Part shown: one piece after another, positions 9,139 to 17,507 of the stretch
How positions within the stretch are numbered: position 1 is the first letter of the stretch
Layout of the letters: each line of letters starts with the position of its first letter
Assembly (NCBI RefSeq): GCF_019355555.1
Contig: NZ_CP072142.1
Coordinates: 434,001-498,000, forward strand
Origin: Rhizobium sp. L51/94
Lineage (GTDB): Bacteria > Pseudomonadota > Alphaproteobacteria > Rhizobiales > Rhizobiaceae
Length of the DNA stretch: 64,000 bases
Reading direction: 5' to 3'
Notes under the pieces: generated by a model
Seen by the model: only the letters and a program-made list of their open reading frames with translations
The model's database searches: none
What the model was told of the DNA's origin: nothing
Position numbers and translations under genes: made by a program

Positions 9139-10173
9139 ATGAAAAAGCTGACGCACCGGACGATGGAGGATTTTGCGAAATCCAGCGGGATATCGCGTCC
9201 GACCCTGTCCAAGTTCTTCGACGATCCGACCAGCGTAAAGCCAGCCACCCGTGCTCTGATCGAGGCGGCGTTGCGGTCTTCGGACTACCAGCCCAATCTC
9301 TATGCGCGCAATCTCAACCGCAAGCGCACCCGCAACATCGGCATTCTCGTGCCTGCTCTCGGCGACCCCTTCTATGCTGAAATGGTCAACCGGCTGGAAC
9401 TCCGCCTGCGCACCAGCGGCTACTGGCCGATCGTGATTTCATCGCATGGTTTGCCGGAACTGGAGGCCGAGGCCGTCAAAACGATGCTGTCGCTGAAGGT
9501 GGCCGGGGCGTTGGTGGCACCCCTCGGCTTCAAGTCCGATCCGCGCGTCTTCGAGAAACTCGGCCAGAACCTGGCGATGGTCTATTTCGACACCTTCATC
9601 GAAGGCAGCACGCCATTTGTCGGCAACAACAACAGCCAGAGCGTCGCGACGATCGTCGACTATCTCTGCCGGTCCGGCGACGCGCCGGCCTATCTCGACA
9701 TTCCGCATATCAATCACAATTCGCCGGAAAGGCTGGCAAGTTATGTCGCCACCGTCGAGGCGGCCGGGTTCGAGCCGCGGGTGATCAAGACGAGCGCGGA
9801 CTATACCTGGGATTTCGAGCGGATCGGCTATGAACAGATGGACGATATGCTGCGCAGGAAGTCCCTGCCGAGCAAGACGATCCTCTGTGCTAACGATCGC
9901 CTGGCCTTCGGTGTGATGGCGGCAGCCTTTGCCAACAACCAGAAGGTCGGACGCCGAAAGGGCGCTCATCTCAGGATCGCCGCCCATGACGACCATCCCC
10001 TCAGCCGATATGCATCGCCGCCGCTGACGACAATGGCGCAGGATTTCGCGGCAATGACGGCCAACAGCGTCGACACATTGCTCGCCCTTCTCGGCGAAGG
10101 AGAGACGACGACAGGCGCTATCGTCCATGCCATGCGCTCGGACGGCACCCTTGTGATGCGCCAGTCCGCCTGA
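9139..10173 (+). CDS. LacI-family transcriptional regulator of the sugar operon
   Basis: 344 residues. The N-terminal helix-turn-helix at about 8-30 reads TMEDFAKSSGISRPTLSKFF, where ordinary LacI proteins have T-V-S-R-V-L-N at the recognition helix. A hinge with NLNRKRTRNIGILVP follows, then a periplasmic-binding-protein-like effector domain. It is clearly paralogous to the regulator at 55545-56585: both share TMEDF, the LSK/VSK-F/Y-F sequence, VDYLCRSG, TILCANDR and HDDHPLSRYA. It probably controls the divergent Gfo/Idh-hydrolase pair and the operon from 12483. It stands between a divergent chemoreceptor gene (279 bp of shared upstream DNA) and a convergent hydrolase gene 15 bp away. Confidence 0.92.
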   Translation: MKKLTHRTMEDFAKSSGISRPTLSKFFDDPTSVKPATRALIEAALRSSDYQPNLYARNLNRKRTRNIGILVPALGDPFYAEMVNRLELRLRTSGYWPIVISSHGLPELEAEAVKTMLSLKVAGALVAPLGFKSDPRVFEKLGQNLAMVYFDTFIEGSTPFVGNNNSQSVATIVDYLCRSGDAPAYLDIPHINHNSPERLASYVATVEAAGFEPRVIKTSADYTWDFERIGYEQMDDMLRRKSLPSKTILCANDRLAFGVMAAAFANNQKVGRRKGAHLRIAAHDDHPLSRYASPPLTTMAQDFAAMTANSVDTLLALLGEGETTTGAIVHAMRSDGTLVMRQSA

Positions 10174-10188
10174 TCCACCGTCCACTTA

Positions 10189-11142
10189 CTATGGAGTTGA
10201 TGTCTCGAAGCTGTTCCACGCAATCACCGCCTCATCGATGGCCGCGCGTGCTTCCGGGATGTACTTGCCCATGGAAGCGAAGCCGTGGATCTGCGTCGGC
10301 CAATGGCGCAGGACCACGGGAACGGCGTCTTCCTTGAGGCGATCGGCATAGGCGACACCTTCGTCAGCGAGGATGTCGTGGCCGGCGATGGCTATAAATG
10401 CCGGGGCGGCACCTGAGAGGCTCTCTGCCTTAAGCGGCGAGACGCGCCAATCGTCGATATCGTCCGGCGTGCGAATATAATGATCGCGAAACCAGTGCAT
10501 GGTCGAGGCCGACAAGCCGAAGCCCTTTGCATAGCGCCGGTAGCTGTCTGCGGTCTGGGCAGCGTCGGTATTCGGATAGAGCAGCAGTTGCGCTGTCAAT
10601 GGCGGCTGATCGGATACCCGGGACATCAGTGCCACCACCGCAGCGAGGTTGCCGCCTGCGCTGTCTCCGGCCACGGCGATTTTTTCTCGGTCGATGCCGA
10701 GCGTATTAGCCTCTCCGGTCATAAATGCCAGCGCCGCGAGGCAATCTTCAAGCCCGGCGGGGAATTTGTGTTCAGGCGCCAGGCGATAGTTGGGGCAGAC
10801 GACCGTGCAGGCCGCGCTGTCGGCAAACCACCTGCAGATGTCATCATGGGACTCGAGGTTGCCGATCACCCATCCGCCGCCGTGAAGATACAGCAGCCCG
10901 CGCCCGCCGCTCTCCGGTGCACCGAGGCCGCGATAGATCCGGATGTCGATAGGGCCATTCGGTCCCGTGATCGTGCGGTTTTCAATAGAGGCGACAGGCT
11001 GCAGATCGCCTTTTAATGCGGGCGCTCCCGCGTTGTAATCTTTACGGGCCTGTTCCGGCGTGCCGTCCTCGAAAGGCCTCGATCTTGCGGCCCTGCCGAG
11101 ATCGAGCACCCGCTGGGCTCCGGCATCGATTCTGCCAGTCAT
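10189..11142 (-). CDS. Alpha/beta hydrolase, hormone-sensitive-lipase family
   Basis: 317 residues from the ATG preceded by AGGAG about 8 bases upstream. An in-frame ATG 18 bases earlier, overlapping the upstream stop as ATGA, is possible but has no ribosome site. LYLHGGGWVIGNL is the oxyanion HGGG motif and VAGDSAGGNLAAVVALM holds the nucleophile serine. A C-terminal IAGHDILADEGVAYADRL supplies the acid and HWPTQIHGFASMG the histidine. No signal peptide is visible, so cytoplasmic. The family cleaves short-chain acyl esters and some lactones. It is co-transcribed with the Gfo/Idh gene at 11157, suggesting deacylation of a sugar ester or hydrolysis of a sugar lactone. Confidence 0.9.
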   Translation of the reverse strand: MTGRIDAGAQRVLDLGRAARSRPFEDGTPEQARKDYNAGAPALKGDLQPVASIENRTITGPNGPIDIRIYRGLGAPESGGRGLLYLHGGGWVIGNLESHDDICRWFADSAACTVVCPNYRLAPEHKFPAGLEDCLAALAFMTGEANTLGIDREKIAVAGDSAGGNLAAVVALMSRVSDQPPLTAQLLLYPNTDAAQTADSYRRYAKGFGLSASTMHWFRDHYIRTPDDIDDWRVSPLKAESLSGAAPAFIAIAGHDILADEGVAYADRLKEDAVPVVLRHWPTQIHGFASMGKYIPEARAAIDEAVIAWNSFETSTP

Positions 11143-11156
11143 CCTCCCCTCTCCTG

Positions 11157-12305
11157 TCATGCGAGCAAGCTGCGCGCTTCATCCTCGCCGAGCAATGGTG
11201 GCTGCTGGAAAGTCCCGTCGATTGTGATCGATTGCTGGCTCTCTCCGGATGCAAGGATGGCTTCCATGATGTCGAGAACATGCAACGCAAGATCGCCGGA
11301 GGCGCGCGGCGCCCTGCCTTCCTCGAGCGCCCGGACGAGGTCGGCGACGCCAAGCATCCGGTAATTTGCCCTGTCCGGTGCGGCATATGGCCAGTTTCTG
11401 GCGCCATAGAGTTCGCCGTCGCTATCGAAGTCCCGCCACTCGGCGCCGTGCTCGGACAGGGACACAGTGCCGCCGAATGTGTCGGGATCCGGCAGACGCA
11501 GCGAACCTTCCGTGCCGTGCAACTCGATCGGATGATTGGAGTGGCGGAAGACATCCCAGGAGGCGCCGAAATTCACCGTCGCGCCGGATTTGAATTCCAG
11601 AAGCGAGAGGACATTGGTCGGCGTGCCAACGGTGAAGGTGGTGTTCTGGAACGGGCCTTCAGCGGTGATCAGTCGCTCCTCCTGCCCCTTGGTGGCCATC
11701 GCCATGACGCGGACCACAGGGCCCAGCAGGTTGACCATCATCGTCAGGTAATAGGGTCCCATGTCGAAAACGGGGCCGCCGCCCGGCTGGTAGTAGAATT
11801 GCGGATTGGGATGCCAGTGCTCCATGCCGCGGCCCATCATGAAGGCGGTGCCGCTGACGGGACGGCCTATGGCTCCTTCCTCCATCAGGCGCCGCGCCCG
11901 CCGGCCGGCCGCACCGAGAAAAGTGTCGGGTGCAGATCCGAGCAGAAGTCCACGCTGCCGTGCCTCTGCCACCAGAGTGCGTCCGTCCACCGCCGATGTG
12001 GCCAGCGGCTTTTCGGTGAAGACGTGTTTGCCGGCCGAAAGCGCTGACATCGTCACATCGAAATGCACTGCCGGGATCGTGAGATTGAGGACAAGATCGA
12101 TTTCCGGGTCGGCCAGCAGCTGGTCGACGGTGAGCGCGCGGATATTGTATTGGCCGGCCCGCAAGGCTGCCATATCGGGCGAGATATCGGCGCAGGCTCT
12201 CAACTCGACACCGGCAAACAGGGCTGCGTTGCGCAAATAGGTCATCGAAATATTGCCGCAACCAATTACGCCGAGGCCGATTTTTGCGTTGTTCTTTCTG
12301 GTCAT
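11157..12305 (-). CDS. Gfo/Idh/MocA-family sugar dehydrogenase (first copy)
   Basis: 382 residues from the ATG preceded by GGGAGGAG at 8 bases; an ATG 39 bases further upstream is less well placed. The N-terminal Rossmann fold reads LGVIGCGNISMTYLRNA and the catalytic-lysine motif KHVFTEKPLATS is intact. The C-terminal half has the GGGPVFDMGPYYLTMMVNL segment typical of the family's substrate domain. It oxidises or reduces a sugar or cyclitol hydroxyl with NAD(P). It is transcribed away from the sugar operon that starts at 12483, sharing a 177-bp control region with it, and with the Gfo/Idh gene at 16431 gives the locus two such dehydrogenases. Confidence 0.92.
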   Translation of the reverse strand: MTRKNNAKIGLGVIGCGNISMTYLRNAALFAGVELRACADISPDMAALRAGQYNIRALTVDQLLADPEIDLVLNLTIPAVHFDVTMSALSAGKHVFTEKPLATSAVDGRTLVAEARQRGLLLGSAPDTFLGAAGRRARRLMEEGAIGRPVSGTAFMMGRGMEHWHPNPQFYYQPGGGPVFDMGPYYLTMMVNLLGPVVRVMAMATKGQEERLITAEGPFQNTTFTVGTPTNVLSLLEFKSGATVNFGASWDVFRHSNHPIELHGTEGSLRLPDPDTFGGTVSLSEHGAEWRDFDSDGELYGARNWPYAAPDRANYRMLGVADLVRALEEGRAPRASGDLALHVLDIMEAILASGESQQSITIDGTFQQPPLLGEDEARSLLA

Positions 12306-12398
12306 AAAGCCCACTCCTCCCATTGCTTTCGCTGGTTGCCGCACCTCGATACGGCCTCCTCACCAGCGACTGATTGCCGGATTAAACCATTTTATTTC

Positions 12399-12412
12399 TT
12401 GACGCGCGACAA
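12399..12412. promoter_or_regulatory. Candidate LacI-type operator, TTGACGC/GCGACAA
   Basis: Near-palindromic 14-mer with central CG (6 of 7 half-site positions match) in the divergent gap between the first Gfo/Idh gene and the sugar operon. Its left half TTGACGC recurs before the second LacI-linked locus at 51972. Assignment as the binding site of the regulator at 9139 is inference. Confidence 0.4.
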
Positions 12413-12482
12413 ATTTTTATAAATCATGCGGAAATGCTGGCGCGGAGTTTTGGAGGTTGCCAGTCTTCCTGGGAGGGAAAAC

Positions 12483-13829
12483 ATGTCTGATGTTAAGGAC
12501 GAGCCTTCGCGCTCGAATTCGACTTTAAATTCGCACATGATTGATCGCCGCCGGCTTCTTATCGGGGCGGCCGGGGCTGCGGTCGGTGCCGCTGCCCTTG
12601 GCGTCACCTCGAGCCTGGGCGTGCGCTCGGCCCGAGCCGCCGACCGGACAGAGATCAGCTTTGCCAGCGCCAGCTTCTTCGGCAAGGAAGGCCTCGGCGA
12701 TCTCGTCAAGGCGTTCAACGAGTCGCAGGACCGCATCATGGTGAAGTTCATCGAACTGCCACCACCGAGTTCGTCGACCGAAGTCTATCAAGGGCTGATC
12801 CAGCAGCTGGCCCGCCGCAACGGGACGCCCGACGTCTTCACGCAGGACGTCGTCTGGATTGCAGGTTTTGCCGCCGCAGGCTGGGCGCTGCCCCTCGACG
12901 AGTATTTCCCCAAGGAAAAGCGCACCGACTATTTCCCCGGCACGGTGGCTGCCTGCACTTATAATGAGAAGCTGACGGCGCTGCCTTGGTTCGTCGATTC
13001 CGGCATGTTCTATTATCGCAAGGACCTCGTCGAAAAGCACGGCGGCAAGGTCCCTGAAACCTGGGACGAGATGGCAACGATGGCGGCGGCCGCCCAGAAG
13101 GCCGGCGATGCCAAGTTCGGCTACCTCTGGCAGGGCAAGCAGGCCGAAGTGCTGATCTGCGATGCAGTCGAGATCATCACCTCGAACGGGGGCTCCATAC
13201 TGGCGCCGGACGGGAAATCCTCCGTGGTCGGAGACAAGGCCGCGGTCGAGGCCATCCAGTTCCTCCACGACACGATCAACAAGACCAAGATCAGCCCGCA
13301 AAACGTTCTTTCCTGGGACGAAGAGCCTTCGCGCCAGCCATTCACGTCCGGCGAAGCGATGTTCATGCGCAACTGGTCCTACGTCTATCCGATTGCCCAG
13401 GATCCTAAGGCCTCGCAGGTTGTCGACAAGGTGGCGGTTGCGCCCTTGCCGCATTTTGCCGGCGGCAAGAGCGCGGCCTGCCTCGGCGGCTACCAGCTGG
13501 GTGTCAACGCCAACTCCAAGAAGCGCGAAGCCGCGATCGAGTTCTTGACCTGGATGTCGTCGCCGGCAACCCAGACCCGGCTGGCACTGAATTTCGGTCT
13601 GGCGCCTTCGCGTCCGGCGATCTTCGAGGATGCCAAGCTCAAGGCCGAGCAGCCCTTCATGGCGAGCCTGCAAAGCGTCTTCACCGGCGCCACACCACGG
13701 CCGATCACGCCACAATATGCCAAGGTCACGCTGGCGCTGCAGTCGAGTATCTCCAAAGCCCTGGTCAGCGGCGACGTGAAGACCGAGCTCGCAGCTGCCG
13801 CTGCGCAAATCAACAAGATCGTCGCCTGA
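12483..13829 (+). CDS. Sugar ABC transporter periplasmic binding protein with Tat-like leader
   Basis: 448 residues from the ATG following GGGAGG. The leader has DRRRLLIGAAG at about 21-31 followed by an Ala/Gly-rich hydrophobic stretch and an ARA cleavage site near residue 52: a twin-arginine-type signal. The mature part is a family 1 (MalE/UgpB-like) solute-binding protein, with NGTPDVFTQDVVWIAGFAAA, LPWFVDSGMFYYRKDLV and FLTWMSSPATQTR. It captures the operon's sugar in the periplasm and delivers it to the permeases encoded just downstream (1-bp gap). First gene of the operon that runs to 22456. Confidence 0.94.
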   Translation: MSDVKDEPSRSNSTLNSHMIDRRRLLIGAAGAAVGAAALGVTSSLGVRSARAADRTEISFASASFFGKEGLGDLVKAFNESQDRIMVKFIELPPPSSSTEVYQGLIQQLARRNGTPDVFTQDVVWIAGFAAAGWALPLDEYFPKEKRTDYFPGTVAACTYNEKLTALPWFVDSGMFYYRKDLVEKHGGKVPETWDEMATMAAAAQKAGDAKFGYLWQGKQAEVLICDAVEIITSNGGSILAPDGKSSVVGDKAAVEAIQFLHDTINKTKISPQNVLSWDEEPSRQPFTSGEAMFMRNWSYVYPIAQDPKASQVVDKVAVAPLPHFAGGKSAACLGGYQLGVNANSKKREAAIEFLTWMSSPATQTRLALNFGLAPSRPAIFEDAKLKAEQPFMASLQSVFTGATPRPITPQYAKVTLALQSSISKALVSGDVKTELAAAAAQINKIVA

Positions 13830-13830
13830 C

Positions 13831-14763
13831 ATGGCGGTTTCAGCCACAGTCCCGGCAACGGGGCAGTCACGCAAAGCAAGGAGGGCGCTGCCACGCGCCC
13901 TCTGGCCATGGCTCCTGCTGTTGCCGGCTTTCCTGTCGCTTGCATCTGTGTCCTTCTATCCGATCGTCAACGGCCTCTATCTGTCGCTGACAAACCGCTC
14001 GCTGATCACCCAGGACAATGATTTCGTCGGCTTTGCCAACTACGTGCAACTGTTCAACGATCCGGCGTTCTGGAATGCCTGGCGCCATACGATGTGGTTT
14101 ACCGTCGCATCCACTGTGCTGGAAACGCTGATCGGTCTCGGCATGGCCCTCATTCTCTGTGAAACCTTCGGGGGACGCGGGATTATCCGGGCGGCCATGC
14201 TCGTGCCTTGGGCAATGCCGACCGTGGTCACTTCCAAGATGTTCGGATGGCTGTTCGATGGCCAGCACGGCATCATCAATTTCATTCTCCTGCATCTCGG
14301 GCTGATCGACCAGAACGTCAACTGGTACGGATCGCCGAACACCGCCCTCCTCACCATCATCCTTGCCGACGTCTGGAAGACCACGCCGTTCATGGCGCTG
14401 CTGCTTCTGACCGGATTGCAGACCGTTCCGAAGTCTCTGATCGAGGCGGCGCGGATGGACGGCGCCAAGGCCTGGGTGATCTTCTGGAACATCCGCCTGC
14501 CGCTGCTGCTGCCAACGCTGCTGATCGCCGGACTGTTCCGTGCGCTGGACGCGTTCCGCATCTTCGACCTTGTCTACGTGCTGACCGGCGGCGGCCCCGC
14601 CGATTCCACCGAAACGCTGTCGACGCTGTCCTACAAGATCCTCTTTTCGACCCTGCAGTTCGGCTACGGTTCGGCAGTCTCCACGGCGATGTTCCTGACT
14701 GAAGGCGTGATCGCGGTGGTGTTCTGCCTCTTCCTCGTCCGGCAGATAAGGAAGACGACATGA
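13831..14763 (+). CDS. Sugar ABC transporter permease, MalF type
   Basis: 310 residues with six or so membrane segments, starting with WPWLLLLPAFLSLASVSFYP. The EAA loop that docks the ATPase reads EAARMDGAKAWVIFWNIRLP. The start lies 1 bp after the binding-protein stop and the stop overlaps the next gene by 4 bp. It forms the inner-membrane channel together with the next gene product. Confidence 0.94.
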   Translation: MAVSATVPATGQSRKARRALPRALWPWLLLLPAFLSLASVSFYPIVNGLYLSLTNRSLITQDNDFVGFANYVQLFNDPAFWNAWRHTMWFTVASTVLETLIGLGMALILCETFGGRGIIRAAMLVPWAMPTVVTSKMFGWLFDGQHGIINFILLHLGLIDQNVNWYGSPNTALLTIILADVWKTTPFMALLLLTGLQTVPKSLIEAARMDGAKAWVIFWNIRLPLLLPTLLIAGLFRALDAFRIFDLVYVLTGGGPADSTETLSTLSYKILFSTLQFGYGSAVSTAMFLTEGVIAVVFCLFLVRQIRKTT

Positions 14764-15596
14764 CCCAGGGCCGCTCCGTTCTCCAGAGTACTGTGATCTA
14801 TGCCGGTGCGCTGTTTATCCTGATATGGTCGGCCGGGCCGTTCCTCTGGCAGTTCTCGACCTCGCTGCAGCTCGACAAGGCGCTGACCGAAGGCACGCCG
14901 TCTCTCATTCCGCATCCCTTCACGCTGGAGCATTACTACAATGCGTTCGTCGAGAAGGGCCTGCATCACTATGTGCTGAACTCGCTGATCGTCTCGCTGT
15001 CGACCACGGCGCTCTGCCTGATCGTCGGTTCCCTGTCGGCCTTTGCGCTGTCGCGGCTCGATGTGAAGGGCCGGTTCGGGATCCTGATGGTGATCCTGTC
15101 GGTGTCGATGTTCCCGCAGATCGCGCTTGTCGGCCCGCTTTATCTGCTGGCCTCGGATCTCGGTCTCCTCGACACCCATACCGCTCTGATCATCACCTAT
15201 CTTGCGCTGGGTCTGCCGTTGGTGACCTGGGTGCTGTTTGGCTATTTCGAAACCCTGCCGCGCGAAATCGACGAGGCGGCGCGGATGGATGGCGTCGGTG
15301 TCGTCGGCCTCCTCTGGCACATCATCCTGCCGATGTCGCTGCCGAGCCTTGTGACGACAGGGCTGCTGGCCTTCATTACCGCCTGGAACGAGTTCCTGTT
15401 CGCGCTGGCCTTCACCTCCGATCCCGACAGCCAGACCATTCCCGTCGGCATCGCCAACTTCACGAACCAGTACTACGTGCCCTGGGGAGATATCGCGGCT
15501 GCGTCGGCTGTCGTCACCGTGCCGCTCATCATACTCGTGCTGGTCTTCCAGCGACACATCATCGAAGGCCTGACGCAAGGCGGAATCAAGGAATAG
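14760..15596 (+). CDS. Sugar ABC transporter permease, MalG type
   Basis: 278 residues, multi-spanning, with the EAA loop EAARMDGVGVVGLLWHIILP and the C-terminal cytoplasmic tail typical of MalG partners. ATGA overlap with the preceding permease gene shows translational coupling. Pairs with the 13831 product. Confidence 0.94.
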   Translation: MTQGRSVLQSTVIYAGALFILIWSAGPFLWQFSTSLQLDKALTEGTPSLIPHPFTLEHYYNAFVEKGLHHYVLNSLIVSLSTTALCLIVGSLSAFALSRLDVKGRFGILMVILSVSMFPQIALVGPLYLLASDLGLLDTHTALIITYLALGLPLVTWVLFGYFETLPREIDEAARMDGVGVVGLLWHIILPMSLPSLVTTGLLAFITAWNEFLFALAFTSDPDSQTIPVGIANFTNQYYVPWGDIAAASAVVTVPLIILVLVFQRHIIEGLTQGGIKE

Positions 15597-15599
15597 ACA

Positions 15600-16418
15600 A
15601 TGACCACGGATTTCAAGGTCGGCTGCCAGACGTTTACATGGGAGATGCTGGGCGCCGGCTGGAGCGGGACCGCCGATGACCTGTTGGCAGCAATCGCCGC
15701 CGGCGGTTACGAGGGCATCGAAATCACCGATACGATGATCGGCCGCTATGCTGACAAGCCTGCCGATTTCAAGAAGGCGCTGGCCAACCACGGACTGCAC
15801 CTGGTGTCCTTCGCCTTCGGCTCGCAGACGGGGTTCACGGTTGCCGACCACATTGACGCCGATCTGGTCGTCGCGCAGCGCTGGGTCGATTTCGCTTCCC
15901 ATTTCGAGGGCGCACTGGTGTCGATCGGCTCTGCCACGGTCGTATCGGACGGCCCACGCGGGGAGAAATTCAAAGTCGCCGCCGAGTTCTACAATCGTGC
16001 TGCGGCCCTCGGCCAGGCATCGGGCGTCACGGTGGCGGTGCATCCGAGTTCGCATCATAACACTCTGCTGTTCGACCGGGCCGATTACGACACGATCTTT
16101 GGGCTGCTGGATCCCGCGCTGGTCGGCTGGATCCCGGATACCGGGCACATCCTGCGCGGTCACGACGACATCCTCGACACTCTCAAAACCTACCAGGCCC
16201 GCATCCGCTACCTTCACCTCAAGGATGTCGATGCCAACGACCAGTGGGCGATGCTTGGCGAGGGCGTGCTCGACACGCCGGCCGTGCTCGACATCGTCGG
16301 CAAGGCGCCGAACTTCAACGGCTGGCTGGTGCTCGAGGAAGAATCCGAGACGGCGGGGCGCGATCCCGCTGCTGCCGTGAAACTCAACCGCCAGACAATG
16401 CGCGGCTATGGTGCATAA
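15600..16418 (+). CDS. Sugar phosphate isomerase/epimerase-type TIM barrel (first copy)
   Basis: 272 residues, xylose-isomerase-like (AP endonuclease 2 superfamily) barrel. Metal-site candidates are the Glu of GYEGIEITD, the His of VAVHPSSHHN, the Asp/His of WIPDTGHILRGH, the His of YLHLKDVD and the late Glu of LVLEEESE. Family members isomerise or epimerise ketoses; some recently described members catalyse beta-elimination or hydration of 3-keto sugars. It starts 3 bp after the permease gene and 12 bp before a Gfo/Idh gene, a pairing common in inositol and 3-keto-sugar pathways. Confidence 0.88.
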   Translation: MTTDFKVGCQTFTWEMLGAGWSGTADDLLAAIAAGGYEGIEITDTMIGRYADKPADFKKALANHGLHLVSFAFGSQTGFTVADHIDADLVVAQRWVDFASHFEGALVSIGSATVVSDGPRGEKFKVAAEFYNRAAALGQASGVTVAVHPSSHHNTLLFDRADYDTIFGLLDPALVGWIPDTGHILRGHDDILDTLKTYQARIRYLHLKDVDANDQWAMLGEGVLDTPAVLDIVGKAPNFNGWLVLEEESETAGRDPAAAVKLNRQTMRGYGA

Positions 16419-16430
16419 GGAAGAAGTGCA

Positions 16431-17507
16431 ATGATCGAGAAAGAACAGCGTCGATTGCGGGTGGGCGTTCTCGGCTGTGGGCCGATTGCCCAATTTGCCC
16501 ATCTCGAATCTTGTGTGAAAGCGCGTAACGCCGATCTCTACGCAATCTGCGATGCAGCACCGGATCTCCTGGCGCGCATGGGTGCGACCTACGAGCCGCA
16601 GAAGATGTACGGCGACTACGACGCCATGCTGGCCGATCCCGAGCTCGAAGCCGTGATCGTCGCCACCTCCGATGCCTACCATGTGCCGATGTCGATCAAG
16701 GCTCTCGACGCAGGCAAGCATGTTCTCTGCGAAAAACCGATCGGCGTTTCCGTCGAGGAAGGCCAGCAGCTGGCCGATGCGGTGAAGCGCTCGGGCAAGA
16801 TCCTGCAGGTCGGCCACATGAAGCGCTTCGATCCGGCTCTGGAAGCGGCGCGCGACTTCGTGCGCGACGATATCGGCCAGATCTTCGCGCTCAAGGCCTG
16901 GTACTGCGATTCCACGCACCGCTACACCAACACCGACGCCGTCCAGCCGCTGCCGGTAACCAGCAAGCTGGCACGCAAGCCGGGCGGTAATCCGAAGGCC
17001 GATCTTCGGCAGTATTTCATGCTGGCGCACGGCTCTCATCTGGTCGATACGGCGCGCTTTTTCTGCGGCGAACTGGTCGCGGTCCGGGCACGCCTGCTGG
17101 AGCGAGCCGGTGCCTATTGCTGGTTCGTCGAAACCGAATTTGCCAACGGAGCGCTCGGCCATCTCGATCTGACCGTTGCCGTCAGGATGGATTGGCACGA
17201 GGGCTTCCAGCTCTATGGCGAGCACGGGTCCGTTCTCGCCAAGACCTTCAATCCCTGGTATTTCCGCGCCAGCGAGGTCGATATCTTCCACGAGAAGGAC
17301 GCGACCACCCGCAGGCCTCTGGGCGCCGATGGGCATTTCTTCCGCCGCCAGCTGGAGGGTCTCGCCGATACGGTTCTGACCGGGGCTCCGATGCGCGGCG
17401 CCAATGTCGATGACGGCATTGCCTCGATCCGTGCCATGGTCGCCATTGCCCGTTCGGTTGAAACCGGCGAACGCGTCAAAATCGCATCCGTGACGGGATC
17501 GGTCTGA
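16431..17507 (+). CDS. Gfo/Idh/MocA-family sugar dehydrogenase (second copy)
   Basis: 358 residues. GVLGCGPIAQFAHLESC is the NAD(P) fold and HVLCEKPIGVSVEEG carries the catalytic lysine of the EKP motif. VGHMKRFDPALEAARDFV and MLAHGSHLVDTARFFCGEL are family segments around the substrate pocket. RBS AGGAAGAAG. The stop overlaps the next start by 1 bp (TGATG). With the divergent dehydrogenase at 11157, one may oxidise the incoming sugar and the other reduce a later keto intermediate. Confidence 0.92.
   Translation: MIEKEQRRLRVGVLGCGPIAQFAHLESCVKARNADLYAICDAAPDLLARMGATYEPQKMYGDYDAMLADPELEAVIVATSDAYHVPMSIKALDAGKHVLCEKPIGVSVEEGQQLADAVKRSGKILQVGHMKRFDPALEAARDFVRDDIGQIFALKAWYCDSTHRYTNTDAVQPLPVTSKLARKPGGNPKADLRQYFMLAHGSHLVDTARFFCGELVAVRARLLERAGAYCWFVETEFANGALGHLDLTVAVRMDWHEGFQLYGEHGSVLAKTFNPWYFRASEVDIFHEKDATTRRPLGADGHFFRRQLEGLADTVLTGAPMRGANVDDGIASIRAMVAIARSVETGERVKIASVTGSV

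Noticed and set aside
12399..12423. TTGACG with TATAAA as a sigma-70 promoter before the sugar operon
   Set aside because: The spacer is only 13 bp, too short for a standard promoter; the sequence is better read as an operator candidate.
14664..17336. Open minus-strand frame of 890 codons
   Set aside because: Antisense to permease, isomerase and dehydrogenase genes that have clear motifs and overlapping start/stop signals; composition is His/Gln/Arg-rich without recognisable domains.
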